Source: Legionella jordanis
GTDB taxonomy: Bacteria > Pseudomonadota > Gammaproteobacteria > Legionellales > Legionellaceae
Direction: 5' to 3'
Assembly: GCF_900637635.1 (NCBI RefSeq)
Contig: NZ_LR134383.1
Coordinates: 2,672,001-2,736,000 of the forward strand
Length of the DNA stretch: 64,000 nt
Shown: positions 8,584 through 17,832 of the stretch, piece by piece
Layout of the letters: every line of letters begins with the position of its first letter
Numbering within the stretch: the stretch's first letter is position 1
Made by a program: the position numbers and the translations under genes
Notes under the pieces: model-generated
Told to the model about the DNA's origin: nothing
The model's database searches: none
What the model saw: the letters and a program-made list of their open reading frames with translations, nothing else

Positions 8584-11337
8584 ATGATGAAACGATTAAC
8601 TAACTGGTTGCTTGGGGAAATGAATTCCCAAGCCATCAAAGAACAAACGATTAAAAAGCAATACGCCAATCCGTTGCCCTCTTTTGCTGACAGACTGGCT
8701 ATTGTTGATTTCGATGAACAAGAACAGGTGTTTTTATTTGCCGATGGAAAAAGTTTGGGATCAGGGTTTGAGCTAGGCGATATTCAAGCCGAAGCTGCTT
8801 CCCATGAATACTTGCAAGCTCTCTTTAATAAAATTCGCGATACCTTTGCAACAGTGGTTCCACTCCATGCAATAGACCCTTGGGTTATGCAAATGTTTGT
8901 TCAAGACGAATATTGCCTTGATCCGGTTATCGACCATATTAAAGCCCAAATTCCACAACAGTTTATTGACAGCCCATTAACGCAAGATTACTTACAACGT
9001 CTGCACGATCTCTACAATAAAATGACCAGGCCAGAAGGTTTATTTCTCGATCCTAAAACAGGTGCGCCTTATCGAGGACGAAGACGACGAATCAGAGTAT
9101 TGTTTTATAGGCAACTACATCAAACCACTTTAACCAGAGAACAAATTCTTATCGAACATCAAGAAGTCATCAGTCAGATTGAAACCAAACTACGCTCACC
9201 AGGTTTAGAAATCAAACGCCTTAAAGGTCAGGATTATTATCAGTGGTGGATACGCTGGTTTAATCCGAAATCAGCCGATGAGATCTTGGAACACTATCCC
9301 TACCCCAATCTCATACCCGCAGGTTTTAATCTGGCGCAAAATATATTCTTTTCGCCACCAGAAAGCGATGAACATGGATTTATCTTTGAAGGATGTAAAC
9401 AAAAAGTTCTGTATGTTGATGGTTTAAAGGAAGCGCCCATTATTGGTTTAGTCTCCCGAGAAAGACAACAAGCCAATCCGAAACACCGCTATGCGCTTTT
9501 GGATACCTTGCCAGAAGGAAGTATCTACACCATTCAAGTCGTCTTTAGCCATGATGAGAATCTGGACTCTCATCTCACACGATTAGAAAAGGGAATTGTG
9601 GGAACCAGCTTAAAACCACAAGAAGTAAGAGATGATATTAAAACTGCCCGTAATGAGTTAAGCACTGGCAATCGTCTGTTCTGGGTTAATCAGGCTGTTT
9701 TTTATCAAGTCGAAGATGAACAACAAGCCCAAGCCATAGAAAAAAACCTGCATACCATTTTCAATGATGCCAAGATGCCCTTAATTCATTCCAGCTATGA
9801 TATTCACCCTTTAAATTCCTGGCTCAATGCCTTGCCGTTTAATTTCGATCCCCGCTATGCCCGTAAGTACTTATGCTTTGACCGTCTAATGTATGCCACG
9901 GAACTTGCAGCATTGCTTCCAGTCTATGGCCGAAACCAAGGGGCAAGGCATCTACCCTGCTTTCCTTTTTTCAACCGCTTAGGCGAACCTGTTTTCTTTG
10001 ACTTACTTCACCATGATTTTATCAGCCAAAATTCGCATTGCGCGATTTTCGCCAACTCTGGTGGTGGCAAGTCAGTTTTAACAGGTTGGATGATTCAATC
10101 ACTACTCGCCATGAAAAACGCTCGTGTAGTACTTTTTGAAATGGGGAACTCGTTTGATCGGATGCTCGTTCATGCCAAAGCCCATGGTAAGAAAACCAAG
10201 CAATTATTATTAAGCAATAAAAAAGAAGAAGCTGTTCCATTAAATCCATTTTGTGAAGCGTATAAAGCAATTCCAGAAATAACAGATAATTTAAGCGCAG
10301 AACAAGCTGCTTTAATAGCTCAAAAAATCATAGATCTTAAAGATCCTGCTCACTCAGAAGATTTAGCTTGTGGTGATGGTTCTCGTGCATACCTTGCAGA
10401 GCTTGCTTTAGCTTTGCGTACCATGATTACCGAAGCCAATTCCATGGAAGAAGAACAATTTACCCTAGCTGATGAAACGCTGCTAATCGAAGTATTAATT
10501 GATGCCATTCTAACTTCATTTAACGATGGCATACCACAAATGCTGACTGAACATATTGTGAGTGCATTTCAACGACGATTGGATAAAGAAACGGTGACGC
10601 GTAAGAAAGACCGGATTCTGGATATGCACGACCGATTAAACAGTTATGTCATTAACAGCGCCAAATCACGCTTCTTTAATGTGCCAACAGAACCTTTAGG
10701 TGATTTTGATATCTTTCATATTGATATTTCTGCCATTAAAGATGACACCGGAAAACTGGCTTTGGTCATGGTGTCTTTGTTGCCAAGAATACTGGCCATG
10801 GCGGAGGCTACTCAAAACGACAATAGGCCAACCTTTCTTTTTATTGATGAATCCCATCTGCAATTTCAAATTCCTTCTGTGGTAACGGTGTGCCTATTAG
10901 TGGCCAAAGTAGCCAGAAAACTAGGGCTTTGGCTGGTTGCGATTACTCAAAACGTCACTGACATGAATTCTGAAAAGGCTGCAAAGATTTTATCGCTAAT
11001 TGAAACCTGGATTTTATTGGGACTGGATGAAAAAGAAATCACTGATGTGAAACGCTTTAAATCCTTAACACCGCAACAAGAAACCTTAATCAGAGATATT
11101 GATTCACAAAAAGGTTTGTATGCAGAAGCAGTTTTATTAGGCTCACGCTATCAAGGATTGTTTCGTGTCATTCCACCTCGCTACCTGCTTGCCCTCTTAA
11201 TGACTGAAAAATCAGAAAAAGCACAACGCCACCTCCTGGAGAAAGAACATGATGTCCTTGAAGCAGCTGAAATCATGGCTAAAAAACTCGAACAACCAAA
11301 AGCAACTACTCATAGCAGGGCTTATTTTTATGACTAA
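8584..11337 (+). CDS. Conjugative transfer ATPase, VirB4/TraC-like (TIGR03744, PFL_4706)
   Basis: At 917 residues this is the usual size for the family. A Walker A motif (ANSGGGKSV) lies at about residue 489 and a Walker B (PTFLFIDESH) at about residue 749. The N-terminal half resembles the TraC/VirB4 N-domain, and near the C-terminus is ETWILLGLDEKEI, then an arginine-finger-like region. The protein powers pilus assembly and substrate transfer from the cytoplasmic side. An AAGGAGGCATGATG context gives a strong ribosome site. The last 89 bases overlap the next gene. Confidence 0.9.
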   Translation: MMKRLTNWLLGEMNSQAIKEQTIKKQYANPLPSFADRLAIVDFDEQEQVFLFADGKSLGSGFELGDIQAEAASHEYLQALFNKIRDTFATVVPLHAIDPWVMQMFVQDEYCLDPVIDHIKAQIPQQFIDSPLTQDYLQRLHDLYNKMTRPEGLFLDPKTGAPYRGRRRRIRVLFYRQLHQTTLTREQILIEHQEVISQIETKLRSPGLEIKRLKGQDYYQWWIRWFNPKSADEILEHYPYPNLIPAGFNLAQNIFFSPPESDEHGFIFEGCKQKVLYVDGLKEAPIIGLVSRERQQANPKHRYALLDTLPEGSIYTIQVVFSHDENLDSHLTRLEKGIVGTSLKPQEVRDDIKTARNELSTGNRLFWVNQAVFYQVEDEQQAQAIEKNLHTIFNDAKMPLIHSSYDIHPLNSWLNALPFNFDPRYARKYLCFDRLMYATELAALLPVYGRNQGARHLPCFPFFNRLGEPVFFDLLHHDFISQNSHCAIFANSGGGKSVLTGWMIQSLLAMKNARVVLFEMGNSFDRMLVHAKAHGKKTKQLLLSNKKEEAVPLNPFCEAYKAIPEITDNLSAEQAALIAQKIIDLKDPAHSEDLACGDGSRAYLAELALALRTMITEANSMEEEQFTLADETLLIEVLIDAILTSFNDGIPQMLTEHIVSAFQRRLDKETVTRKKDRILDMHDRLNSYVINSAKSRFFNVPTEPLGDFDIFHIDISAIKDDTGKLALVMVSLLPRILAMAEATQNDNRPTFLFIDESHLQFQIPSVVTVCLLVAKVARKLGLWLVAITQNVTDMNSEKAAKILSLIETWILLGLDEKEITDVKRFKSLTPQQETLIRDIDSQKGLYAEAVLLGSRYQGLFRVIPPRYLLALLMTEKSEKAQRHLLEKEHDVLEAAEIMAKKLEQPKATTHSRAYFYD

Positions 11338-12304
11338 TACTGCCTTTGCTATAGAAAGCACAAGCCCACCGCATCCAGTGAATACCTTCACAATTGCTAC
11401 ACGAGTTTTGCAAAAGTTGTTTCAAAATAGCCATTACAAAGTCATTGGCTCTTGCACTTGGACGGTGGGACGTTTACCGCCAAGGCTTGAAGTCACTCCT
11501 GCGGTTGAGCAGTTTTTGCCTGATTTAGTAATTACCGTCAGCAATAAACCTGAAGAAAATCCCTGGCTTGAAGCTCGAACGCTTTATGAAAACAAAGCAG
11601 CAAGAACGATGTACCAACAAGCCTATAAAGCTGCGACTGGCTCAGCGTTAGGATTTGGCAATGACAGCGGTCAAACCACAGATCTTCATATCAATGATGA
11701 GCGGACTCGCATTGTTGATGTAATTGGCAGCCCTGCTGCGTTTTACCGTATCCCCTATCTATCACACAAACCAGAAACTGGATTTGGTGTTCCTTATTAT
11801 CTCGCCGAAGCTGATGCAGTCATGGATAGAACAGAAGCAGCTGAATTGTTGTATATGGGAACTCATCCTCACCTGTTAATCAATCATGAAATAGGCACAT
11901 TCACTCAGCATTGGGGTTCTGAAATTCCTAGGTTAATGCGCGTCACTCAGCCTTACAACTATAGAGCCTCAGTCGTTGCAGCCATGCACGCTGTAGATAT
12001 TGTGACTAATAAAAACCCTTTACATGTCACTAAGTCAACCGCTAATTCCTGCGGTAAAAACTGTGTGGTGTCTAATGCCATTTACGACCCACAAAACACG
12101 AAAGTCATCTGGCAGGAAATCTATCCGTTAAATCGCAATATCCACCCAGGTGACGCACAGGATTTCGGCATTGAAGACGAAAAAGCCGGAAATGGCAATT
12201 ACGTGTTTATTCTTTGGCGCAAATACCGTGGCTGTATTCAGAATAAAGGCAAGCTCGTGAACTTTCTTACTTTTCCCAAGGTTGGGCAACCTCAAAAACG
12301 ATAG
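11249..12304 (+). CDS. TraU-like protein, PFL_4710-like (TIGR03756)
   Basis: The gene starts inside the 3' end of the ATPase gene; the ATG pair at 11249 follows a GGAG site and yields a signal peptide ending near TNTAFA. The mature domain contains SCTWTVGRLPPRLEVTPAVEQFLPDLVITV, quoted here as a TraU-like start with Cys (SCTW), later GIGTP-like LINHEIGTF, and cysteines at NSCGKNC and YRGCIQ. It is a periplasmic mating-pair-stabilisation component. The usual PFL_4709 gene is not seen just upstream in this cluster. Confidence 0.78.
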   Translation: MMSLKQLKSWLKNSNNQKQLLIAGLIFMTNTAFAIESTSPPHPVNTFTIATRVLQKLFQNSHYKVIGSCTWTVGRLPPRLEVTPAVEQFLPDLVITVSNKPEENPWLEARTLYENKAARTMYQQAYKAATGSALGFGNDSGQTTDLHINDERTRIVDVIGSPAAFYRIPYLSHKPETGFGVPYYLAEADAVMDRTEAAELLYMGTHPHLLINHEIGTFTQHWGSEIPRLMRVTQPYNYRASVVAAMHAVDIVTNKNPLHVTKSTANSCGKNCVVSNAIYDPQNTKVIWQEIYPLNRNIHPGDAQDFGIEDEKAGNGNYVFILWRKYRGCIQNKGKLVNFLTFPKVGQPQKR

Positions 12305-12313
12305 GACATCATC

Positions 12314-13681
12314 ATGAAAAAATATCTATTACTAGCTTTACTCGTTCCAACACTGACTCATGCTGGCAGCTTTATGCCTAGCCAATCGGATTACTATTAT
12401 GAATTAGGCGGAACCTCCAATTTATTTATTCCACCTGTTAATAAAGACCAAACGCTGGTTATTGGTGCAGATATTGATGGCCGTATGGGATTCTCCTGTA
12501 GCGGTTTTAATCCTGTCGTATCCATTACCAATACTTTTCAGGATTTGAAAAAATCAGCGTTAAACATCCCTGGAGGTGTCATTGATAACTTAAAAGGTTC
12601 AGTCGCAGGATTCCCTCTTTATAAGCTACAACAGTCCATGCCTGCTTTATACAATGTTCTGCAAAATGCAGCATCCAGCGCGCAAAATGAATTTACTCTC
12701 AAAGTTAAAGATTGTCAGGAAGTCAAACAAGCATTGGAACAAAACCAATCTCCAATGGAGGGCATATTATCAGTGTCCGATAGTCAGGGATGGCTTGATG
12801 CTGCCAAACGAGCTAAAAAGGAAAATGTTGATGTGACTGAGACATCGAAAAGTATTGCTCAAAAACGTGATGAATATGGGCTTCCCTGGATAGGCCACGA
12901 TAAAGGCAATGCTGGCGGTAAGTTTCAACGTCCTATTAAGGTCATTAATGATGTGGTTATTGCTGGCTACAACATCCTTTTAGAGAGAAAACCCTTAGAT
13001 TCTTTGGAGAAACCAAGTACCAAAATACCTATGGTACAAAGCTGGCCGACACCTACCGATGCAGCTAATTGGGCAGTTAAGGTTCTTGGTGATATTCAGG
13101 TCAGCAGCAGTGAGAACAAACAAAACCATGATGCTAAAGCAGGAATTGGTTTATCAGCTTTATTGCAAAGCTGTGCGAACGCTAATACCTGTAGTCAGAA
13201 CATTGCCAAAGCCTTATGGAATTTGGTCAATGGTACTTGGACTCTGACTGAAGAAAATCTACATAAAGTCAGCGCCTCCAATTTACTGATTACTGATGAA
13301 GTCATTACCACTATTCAGCACCTGACCCGTGAAGAACAAATGCTCACTGTCTCCAAACTAGCTGAGGAAATCGCTGTTCAAAATATGTTGGATAAAGCGT
13401 TGATGATGCGCCGCATCTTGCAGGCAGGCTTACAAGTGCAAGAAGTACAGAATTTAAAACCAGCTATGAATATGGTCTTGTTTGCCCTAAAAAAATTGGA
13501 TGATGACATTCACTCCTTGTCCTTTGAAAACGATGTCCGTAAAAAAATGATGACCGAAACCTTGGGAACCATCATGGATATTAGACATCAAGCCCAAAGC
13601 CAAAACATCCCAGGTCAGGATCACGAACAGCCTGCTGTTAAAAACGGTGCAATCTACGTTAAAGAAAATAAAGGAGCTTAA
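12314..13681 (+). CDS. TraH-like protein, PFL_4711-like (TIGR03755)
   Basis: A 455-residue exported protein with a signal peptide ending at LTHAG and a mature start SFMPSQSDYYYELGG, the usual beginning of the PFL_4711 family. A conserved GFSCSGFNPVVSITN block follows at about residue 58, and the C-terminal third is helical (TREEQMLTVSKLAEEIAVQN). It probably acts in the periplasm with TraU- and TraG-like partners in mating-pair stabilisation. It is spaced by two bases from the TraG gene. Confidence 0.8.
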   Translation: MKKYLLLALLVPTLTHAGSFMPSQSDYYYELGGTSNLFIPPVNKDQTLVIGADIDGRMGFSCSGFNPVVSITNTFQDLKKSALNIPGGVIDNLKGSVAGFPLYKLQQSMPALYNVLQNAASSAQNEFTLKVKDCQEVKQALEQNQSPMEGILSVSDSQGWLDAAKRAKKENVDVTETSKSIAQKRDEYGLPWIGHDKGNAGGKFQRPIKVINDVVIAGYNILLERKPLDSLEKPSTKIPMVQSWPTPTDAANWAVKVLGDIQVSSSENKQNHDAKAGIGLSALLQSCANANTCSQNIAKALWNLVNGTWTLTEENLHKVSASNLLITDEVITTIQHLTREEQMLTVSKLAEEIAVQNMLDKALMMRRILQAGLQVQEVQNLKPAMNMVLFALKKLDDDIHSLSFENDVRKKMMTETLGTIMDIRHQAQSQNIPGQDHEQPAVKNGAIYVKENKGA

Positions 13682-13683
13682 TC

Positions 13684-15237
13684 ATGATTGTCTTTAACCC
13701 TTTATCTCTCTACACCACCTATCTAGGCTGGCAACAGTATGAGGTTCTATTCAACGCCCTGTGGCAAACAGGGCTGTTGTATCTTGGCTTTTTGGCCATT
13801 GGTTATCGCTTTCTTAAGAACGTGCTTAATCCAGCTGGAGCGTTCTATGCAGTTGAACATGCATTAAATAATTTTCTTTATGAATTGGCCACCACTTTCC
13901 TGATATGCAGCTTATTCGTCTACCCCTGCGTACCACTGGAAACCAAAGCCCTGCAATTTAAACCCTTATGTGGATTGAAGAATCCAACTACTGCGGTTAT
14001 TGGCGACAGCGGAACAACTTATGATGAAGCCTTTGCAGATCTGCTAACTAACCAGGTCAAAATTCCCATAGGCTTTGCCATCATTCAGAACTTCATGTCG
14101 AGCTTTACTTACAGTCTCATGAAAGTAACGGGTTGCACCGACAGTTTACAGTCCATTCAAGGCGATTTGGTATCAACCTATCTGCCACAGAATATTCGCA
14201 AGCAAGCCCTGGATTTTCATAGACAATGTTTTATTGAAGCAAGAACACAATTCAATAGTGAAAAGCATGAAGCCAGTGAATTAGACCCCATGCTAAAACG
14301 CTATGGCGGTGAAGATGATTTAAACTGGATGGGTTCTAAAATCCTACAAAAAATGTATTACAGCAAACTCCATGCACGCCAACCTGTTCCTGGTTTTACG
14401 TTCCACCAAGCTCCTAATCGCAACCTTGAAAAGGCAGCTAATCGTGGGGATATTCCACCAGAACAGTTGCCAGAAGACGGTTATCCCAGCTGTCAGCAAT
14501 GGTGGCATAAAATCAAAGCAGATCTGGTTGATGTTTCTAATCAAGCCAGTGTTTTTAACAAGCACCTAAATTACTACGCCATGTTGGATAGGGTTAGGCA
14601 GTATAAAGTAAAACATCCTAGAGCCTGGAAAGCAGACATCAGTGCAGAAGATTTTATTGCCAAGATGCTCTTGCAAGAAAGTAAGGACATGCAGGCAAGC
14701 TCAGTACAAAACCTCATGGACAATAACAATGGCAAAGTTGCATCTGCGATAACCCATAGCTTGGTCAATGTCGGGCAATGGACAAAATCCTGGACATCCA
14801 CCCCATTAAAAAGAGAAGCCATCATGCAAACTCTGCCCGTTATGCAGGCATTTTTCATGTTCTTTTTAATCATTCTCACCCCAATGGTTCTGTCATTGAG
14901 TTGCTACAGCACCAGAGCATTAGGCAGCTTGTGCGCCTTATTTGTCATGGCTATTTTTCTTCAATACCTCTGGCATTTAGTAGGATTTCTTGAACGTTCA
15001 GTGCTTGACCCATTAGGTGAAAACGATGCAATTTCGGCCATGAAGAATATGGCGGTGATGTTTTACTTTGTTGCACCAGTTTTATTGCTGAGATTATCAA
15101 GTCATTTTGGCGGTGACGCTGGGGCGGGTCTTATGGATTTGGTCAATGGTTCAGATAGGCAGAGCGAAAGCATGGCGCAATCAGGTATGCAGGTAGCCAA
15201 GACAGGAGTAAAAATTATTTCAAAAGGAATTCGATGA
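13684..15237 (+). CDS. TraG-like mating-pair stabilisation protein
   Basis: A 517-residue inner-membrane protein in the TraG N-terminal domain family. Hydrophobic helices lie near residues 30-45, 75-92, 380-410 and 415-440, with a last one near 460-475. The N-terminal phrase SLYTTYLGWQQYEVL and the cysteine pair region (PLCGL, VTGCTDSL) are typical for GI-type TraG proteins, which lack the long C-terminal extension of F-plasmid TraG. The stop codon overlaps a plus-strand ATG that I do not believe is used. Confidence 0.82.
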   Translation: MIVFNPLSLYTTYLGWQQYEVLFNALWQTGLLYLGFLAIGYRFLKNVLNPAGAFYAVEHALNNFLYELATTFLICSLFVYPCVPLETKALQFKPLCGLKNPTTAVIGDSGTTYDEAFADLLTNQVKIPIGFAIIQNFMSSFTYSLMKVTGCTDSLQSIQGDLVSTYLPQNIRKQALDFHRQCFIEARTQFNSEKHEASELDPMLKRYGGEDDLNWMGSKILQKMYYSKLHARQPVPGFTFHQAPNRNLEKAANRGDIPPEQLPEDGYPSCQQWWHKIKADLVDVSNQASVFNKHLNYYAMLDRVRQYKVKHPRAWKADISAEDFIAKMLLQESKDMQASSVQNLMDNNNGKVASAITHSLVNVGQWTKSWTSTPLKREAIMQTLPVMQAFFMFFLIILTPMVLSLSCYSTRALGSLCALFVMAIFLQYLWHLVGFLERSVLDPLGENDAISAMKNMAVMFYFVAPVLLLRLSSHFGGDAGAGLMDLVNGSDRQSESMAQSGMQVAKTGVKIISKGIR

Positions 15238-15242
15238 ATATG

Positions 15243-15416
15243 TTAAAGCACATCTTTACGTTCGAAGGCTTCATTGTATTCACGAATAGTGATCAAGCCA
15301 TTATCAAGTTTATCTTGAGCCTCATAAACAGACATGTAGCGTTTGGCAGGTTTATGCTCTGCCACTCCGACAATGGCATCAAGAACAACCGCCAACAACC
15401 GAAATACCTTTCTCAT
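15243..15416 (-). CDS. 57-aa SHOCT-like small protein, opposite strand inside the T4SS cluster
   Basis: This short gene fills the gap between the traG-like gene and the next membrane gene, but on the other strand. The peptide starts MRKVFRLLAVVLDAIVG and ends with YEAQDKLDNGLITIREYNEAFE, which looks like a SHOCT motif (a leucine-rich helix, a G[IL]IT turn, then E.Y/F). The plus-strand frame over the same bases gives an unconvincing protein. A clear Shine-Dalgarno is lacking; AGGGATA lies 9 bases ahead of the ATG. If expressed, it would run against the transfer operon. Function unknown. Confidence 0.5.
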   Translation of the reverse strand: MRKVFRLLAVVLDAIVGVAEHKPAKRYMSVYEAQDKLDNGLITIREYNEAFERKDVL

Positions 15417-15430
15417 TTGGAGCTATCCCT

Positions 15431-15760
15431 ATGATTAAACATTACATCCGTTCATCCATTATAGTATTAATTCAAACCGTTTTACCAATCATTGCCTTAT
15501 TAGCGATTGCTCCCTGGTTCATTAATAGCAATCTGCTTACTCGCTGGCAAAACACCTTCACCATCATTCAACCATTATTTCTCGTCCTGCATGGAGTGCT
15601 CTATTTAGCCCTTGTCCTATTATGGCCAAAGCTAATTTCACGCCTACAGAATCAACACCAACTTACCGCAGAACAACTGAGCACTGCCTTAAAAGCTCGC
15701 TGGTATCTGCTGGCTATTTTTGTATTCATTGATGCTTTGATGATTGGGAGTCGACTATGA
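15431..15760 (+). CDS. Small membrane protein of the T4SS cluster
   Basis: A 109-residue protein with three membrane segments (about residues 10-30, 43-64 and 87-105) and a short cytoplasmic loop LISRLQNQHQLTAEQLS. A GGAG ribosome site precedes the ATG. The stop overlaps the traD start by four bases, so the two are translationally coupled. I do not recognise the family by name. The position just before the coupling protein gene suggests it assists TraD in the membrane. Confidence 0.65.
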   Translation: MIKHYIRSSIIVLIQTVLPIIALLAIAPWFINSNLLTRWQNTFTIIQPLFLVLHGVLYLALVLLWPKLISRLQNQHQLTAEQLSTALKARWYLLAIFVFIDALMIGSRL

Positions 15761-17751
15761 GCAATTACCCCATGAATAACCTATTAAGAGAACCAACAGA
15801 AGCCTGGTCAGCCATTACCTGTTTATCTCTCTCCTTACTGGCATATACCCAACCGCATTTGTTTTTACTAACACAAACCATGGGATTATATGCTGCACTC
15901 GCATTATTAATCCCTGGAATTTATAGAGCCCGGCAAGCAATTAAAATAAAACGCTATCACCAAAGATTATTAGCCATGCCCACTTATGCCCTATCCACCA
16001 CAGAAATACCTTTATCCAAAAACTGGTTGTTCCTGGGCAAAGGCTTTCGCTGGCGACCAAGCCACACTCAAAAGCTGCATCAAATTAAACAGGTCAAAAA
16101 TGAAAAGTTTATGCAACGAAACAATTGCTACCAGCTTGCCAGAAGATTCTGCCAAAACCATGAACACACGAAGTTAGCCAAATGGCTAAATACCAATTCA
16201 AAACTAAACCCTTTTAGACCTGACCCACCTGTTGGCGGTAGTCCATTCTTGCATGGCGTAGGCGAAGAAGATAAACCTGTATACATCCCTCAAGATGTAC
16301 GTGTAGGTCATACCTTCGTAGTCGGTACAACCAGGGTAGGAAAAACACGTTTGGCCAGTATTCTAATTAACCAAGACATCCGAAATGGGGATGCTGTTAT
16401 CGTTGTAGATCCCAAAGGCGATCAAGAGCTGGTTAGAGATATGATGGCAGCCTGTAAAGTATCAGGACGGACAGAAGACTTCAAAATCGTACACTTAGGA
16501 TTCCCAGAACAATCCGCACAATACAACCCCTTAAAGAACTTCGACCAAATCAGCGAAGTTGCAACACGCATCACTGATGCAATCTCCGCAGAAGGTGAAG
16601 GAAAACAGTTCGCAGCCTTCGCCTGGAAATACGTCAATATCGTTGCCATATGTCTGGAAGAAATGAATCAACCCATTACCTACCAAACAATTGCCTTCTA
16701 TATCAGCCGATTAGAACAGCTGTTAATGTCCTATGCTGACAACATTCTTCCTAACCACTATCCTAATTATCATCAAGAGATAGATGAAATCATCGAGGAG
16801 CATGATAGTAAAATAGGAAAAAATAATAAGACAAAATCCCCAATGGAACGCCACCAGGCTGTCGTTCAGTATGTCAAAGACCACATCAACAAAACCATCA
16901 AAAACAACAATGCCGAAGCTCTACACGACCAAATTTTAATAGACCTCTACGATGCAGCCATTATGGATAAGCATTATTACGACAAAATAACGGCCAGTGT
17001 TGGTCCTGTACTTTCTGAAATCAATAAAAGCAATGCCTTAAAAATCTTATCGTCAAAAGCTCAACCAGGTGAAATTGAATTGATGGATGTAATTAAAAAT
17101 AAGAAAGTGCTTTATATCGGCTTAGATAGCCTAACCAATCCCAATATTGCCCAAGCAGTAGGAAAAGCTTTTTTGTCTGATCTGGTGTCTACAGCTGGTA
17201 AAATCTATAAAGAACCCAACGCACGATACACTTTAAATCTACACTGCGATGAGTTATCAGAAATTATCCAAGATTCTTTTGTGAAGATTCTCAATAAAGC
17301 AGGCGGTGCTGGATTTCAGGTCACTGCTTATGCTCAAACCATTCAAGATATGGAAGTTGCACTTGGTTCCAGAGCTAAAGCAGAAGTATCTGAAGGAAAT
17401 TTTAATACCTTGATTATGTTGCGTGTTAAAAATGAAGAAACAGCTAATTTACTGGTTAAAGTCCTACCGCAAGTCGGTGTTGTCGGACAGACTCAAGTTT
17501 CGATGGTTAACGACACACCACATGGGGATGACGGGGTTTATTTTAATACGACTAATGAAGATAGAGTACAAACGTCTTCTGTGCCGATGATTGGAGTGGA
17601 TGATATTATTTCTTTACCTAAAGGACAGGCTTTTATGATAGTAAATGGTGGAGAACTATACAAAATTCGAATTCCTCTACCTTTAGGCTGCAATAAAAAG
17701 GCTAAAACACCTATGCCAATATTCAACACCTGCTTCAATCGCACAGTATGA
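15757..17751 (+). CDS. traD: TraD-type conjugative coupling ATPase (TIGR03743)
   Basis: A 664-residue coupling protein of the SXT/TOL TraD subfamily. Two N-terminal membrane segments (about 18-34 and 40-60) are followed by a Walker A GTTRVGKTRLA at about residue 188 and a DPKGDQELV block, then a Walker B-like LNLHCDELSEI near 490 and a conserved GAGFQVTAYAQT segment. It links the relaxosome to the T4SS channel. It is the last gene of the transfer operon seen here; no relaxase gene is present in the window. Confidence 0.92.
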   Translation: MSNYPMNNLLREPTEAWSAITCLSLSLLAYTQPHLFLLTQTMGLYAALALLIPGIYRARQAIKIKRYHQRLLAMPTYALSTTEIPLSKNWLFLGKGFRWRPSHTQKLHQIKQVKNEKFMQRNNCYQLARRFCQNHEHTKLAKWLNTNSKLNPFRPDPPVGGSPFLHGVGEEDKPVYIPQDVRVGHTFVVGTTRVGKTRLASILINQDIRNGDAVIVVDPKGDQELVRDMMAACKVSGRTEDFKIVHLGFPEQSAQYNPLKNFDQISEVATRITDAISAEGEGKQFAAFAWKYVNIVAICLEEMNQPITYQTIAFYISRLEQLLMSYADNILPNHYPNYHQEIDEIIEEHDSKIGKNNKTKSPMERHQAVVQYVKDHINKTIKNNNAEALHDQILIDLYDAAIMDKHYYDKITASVGPVLSEINKSNALKILSSKAQPGEIELMDVIKNKKVLYIGLDSLTNPNIAQAVGKAFLSDLVSTAGKIYKEPNARYTLNLHCDELSEIIQDSFVKILNKAGGAGFQVTAYAQTIQDMEVALGSRAKAEVSEGNFNTLIMLRVKNEETANLLVKVLPQVGVVGQTQVSMVNDTPHGDDGVYFNTTNEDRVQTSSVPMIGVDDIISLPKGQAFMIVNGGELYKIRIPLPLGCNKKAKTPMPIFNTCFNRTV

Positions 17752-17832
17752 TACAATTTATTTTATTCAAATCACTCTATGCCAATCATCTAATGAGGAT
17801 TAGTTCTAAAGGTATAACCGGAATGTTCAAAA

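Noticed and set aside
15234-15434. Plus-strand frame of 66 codons after the traG-like gene
   Set aside because: Its start overlaps the traG stop, but the protein has no family-like features, while the reverse strand over the same bases encodes a more convincing small protein.
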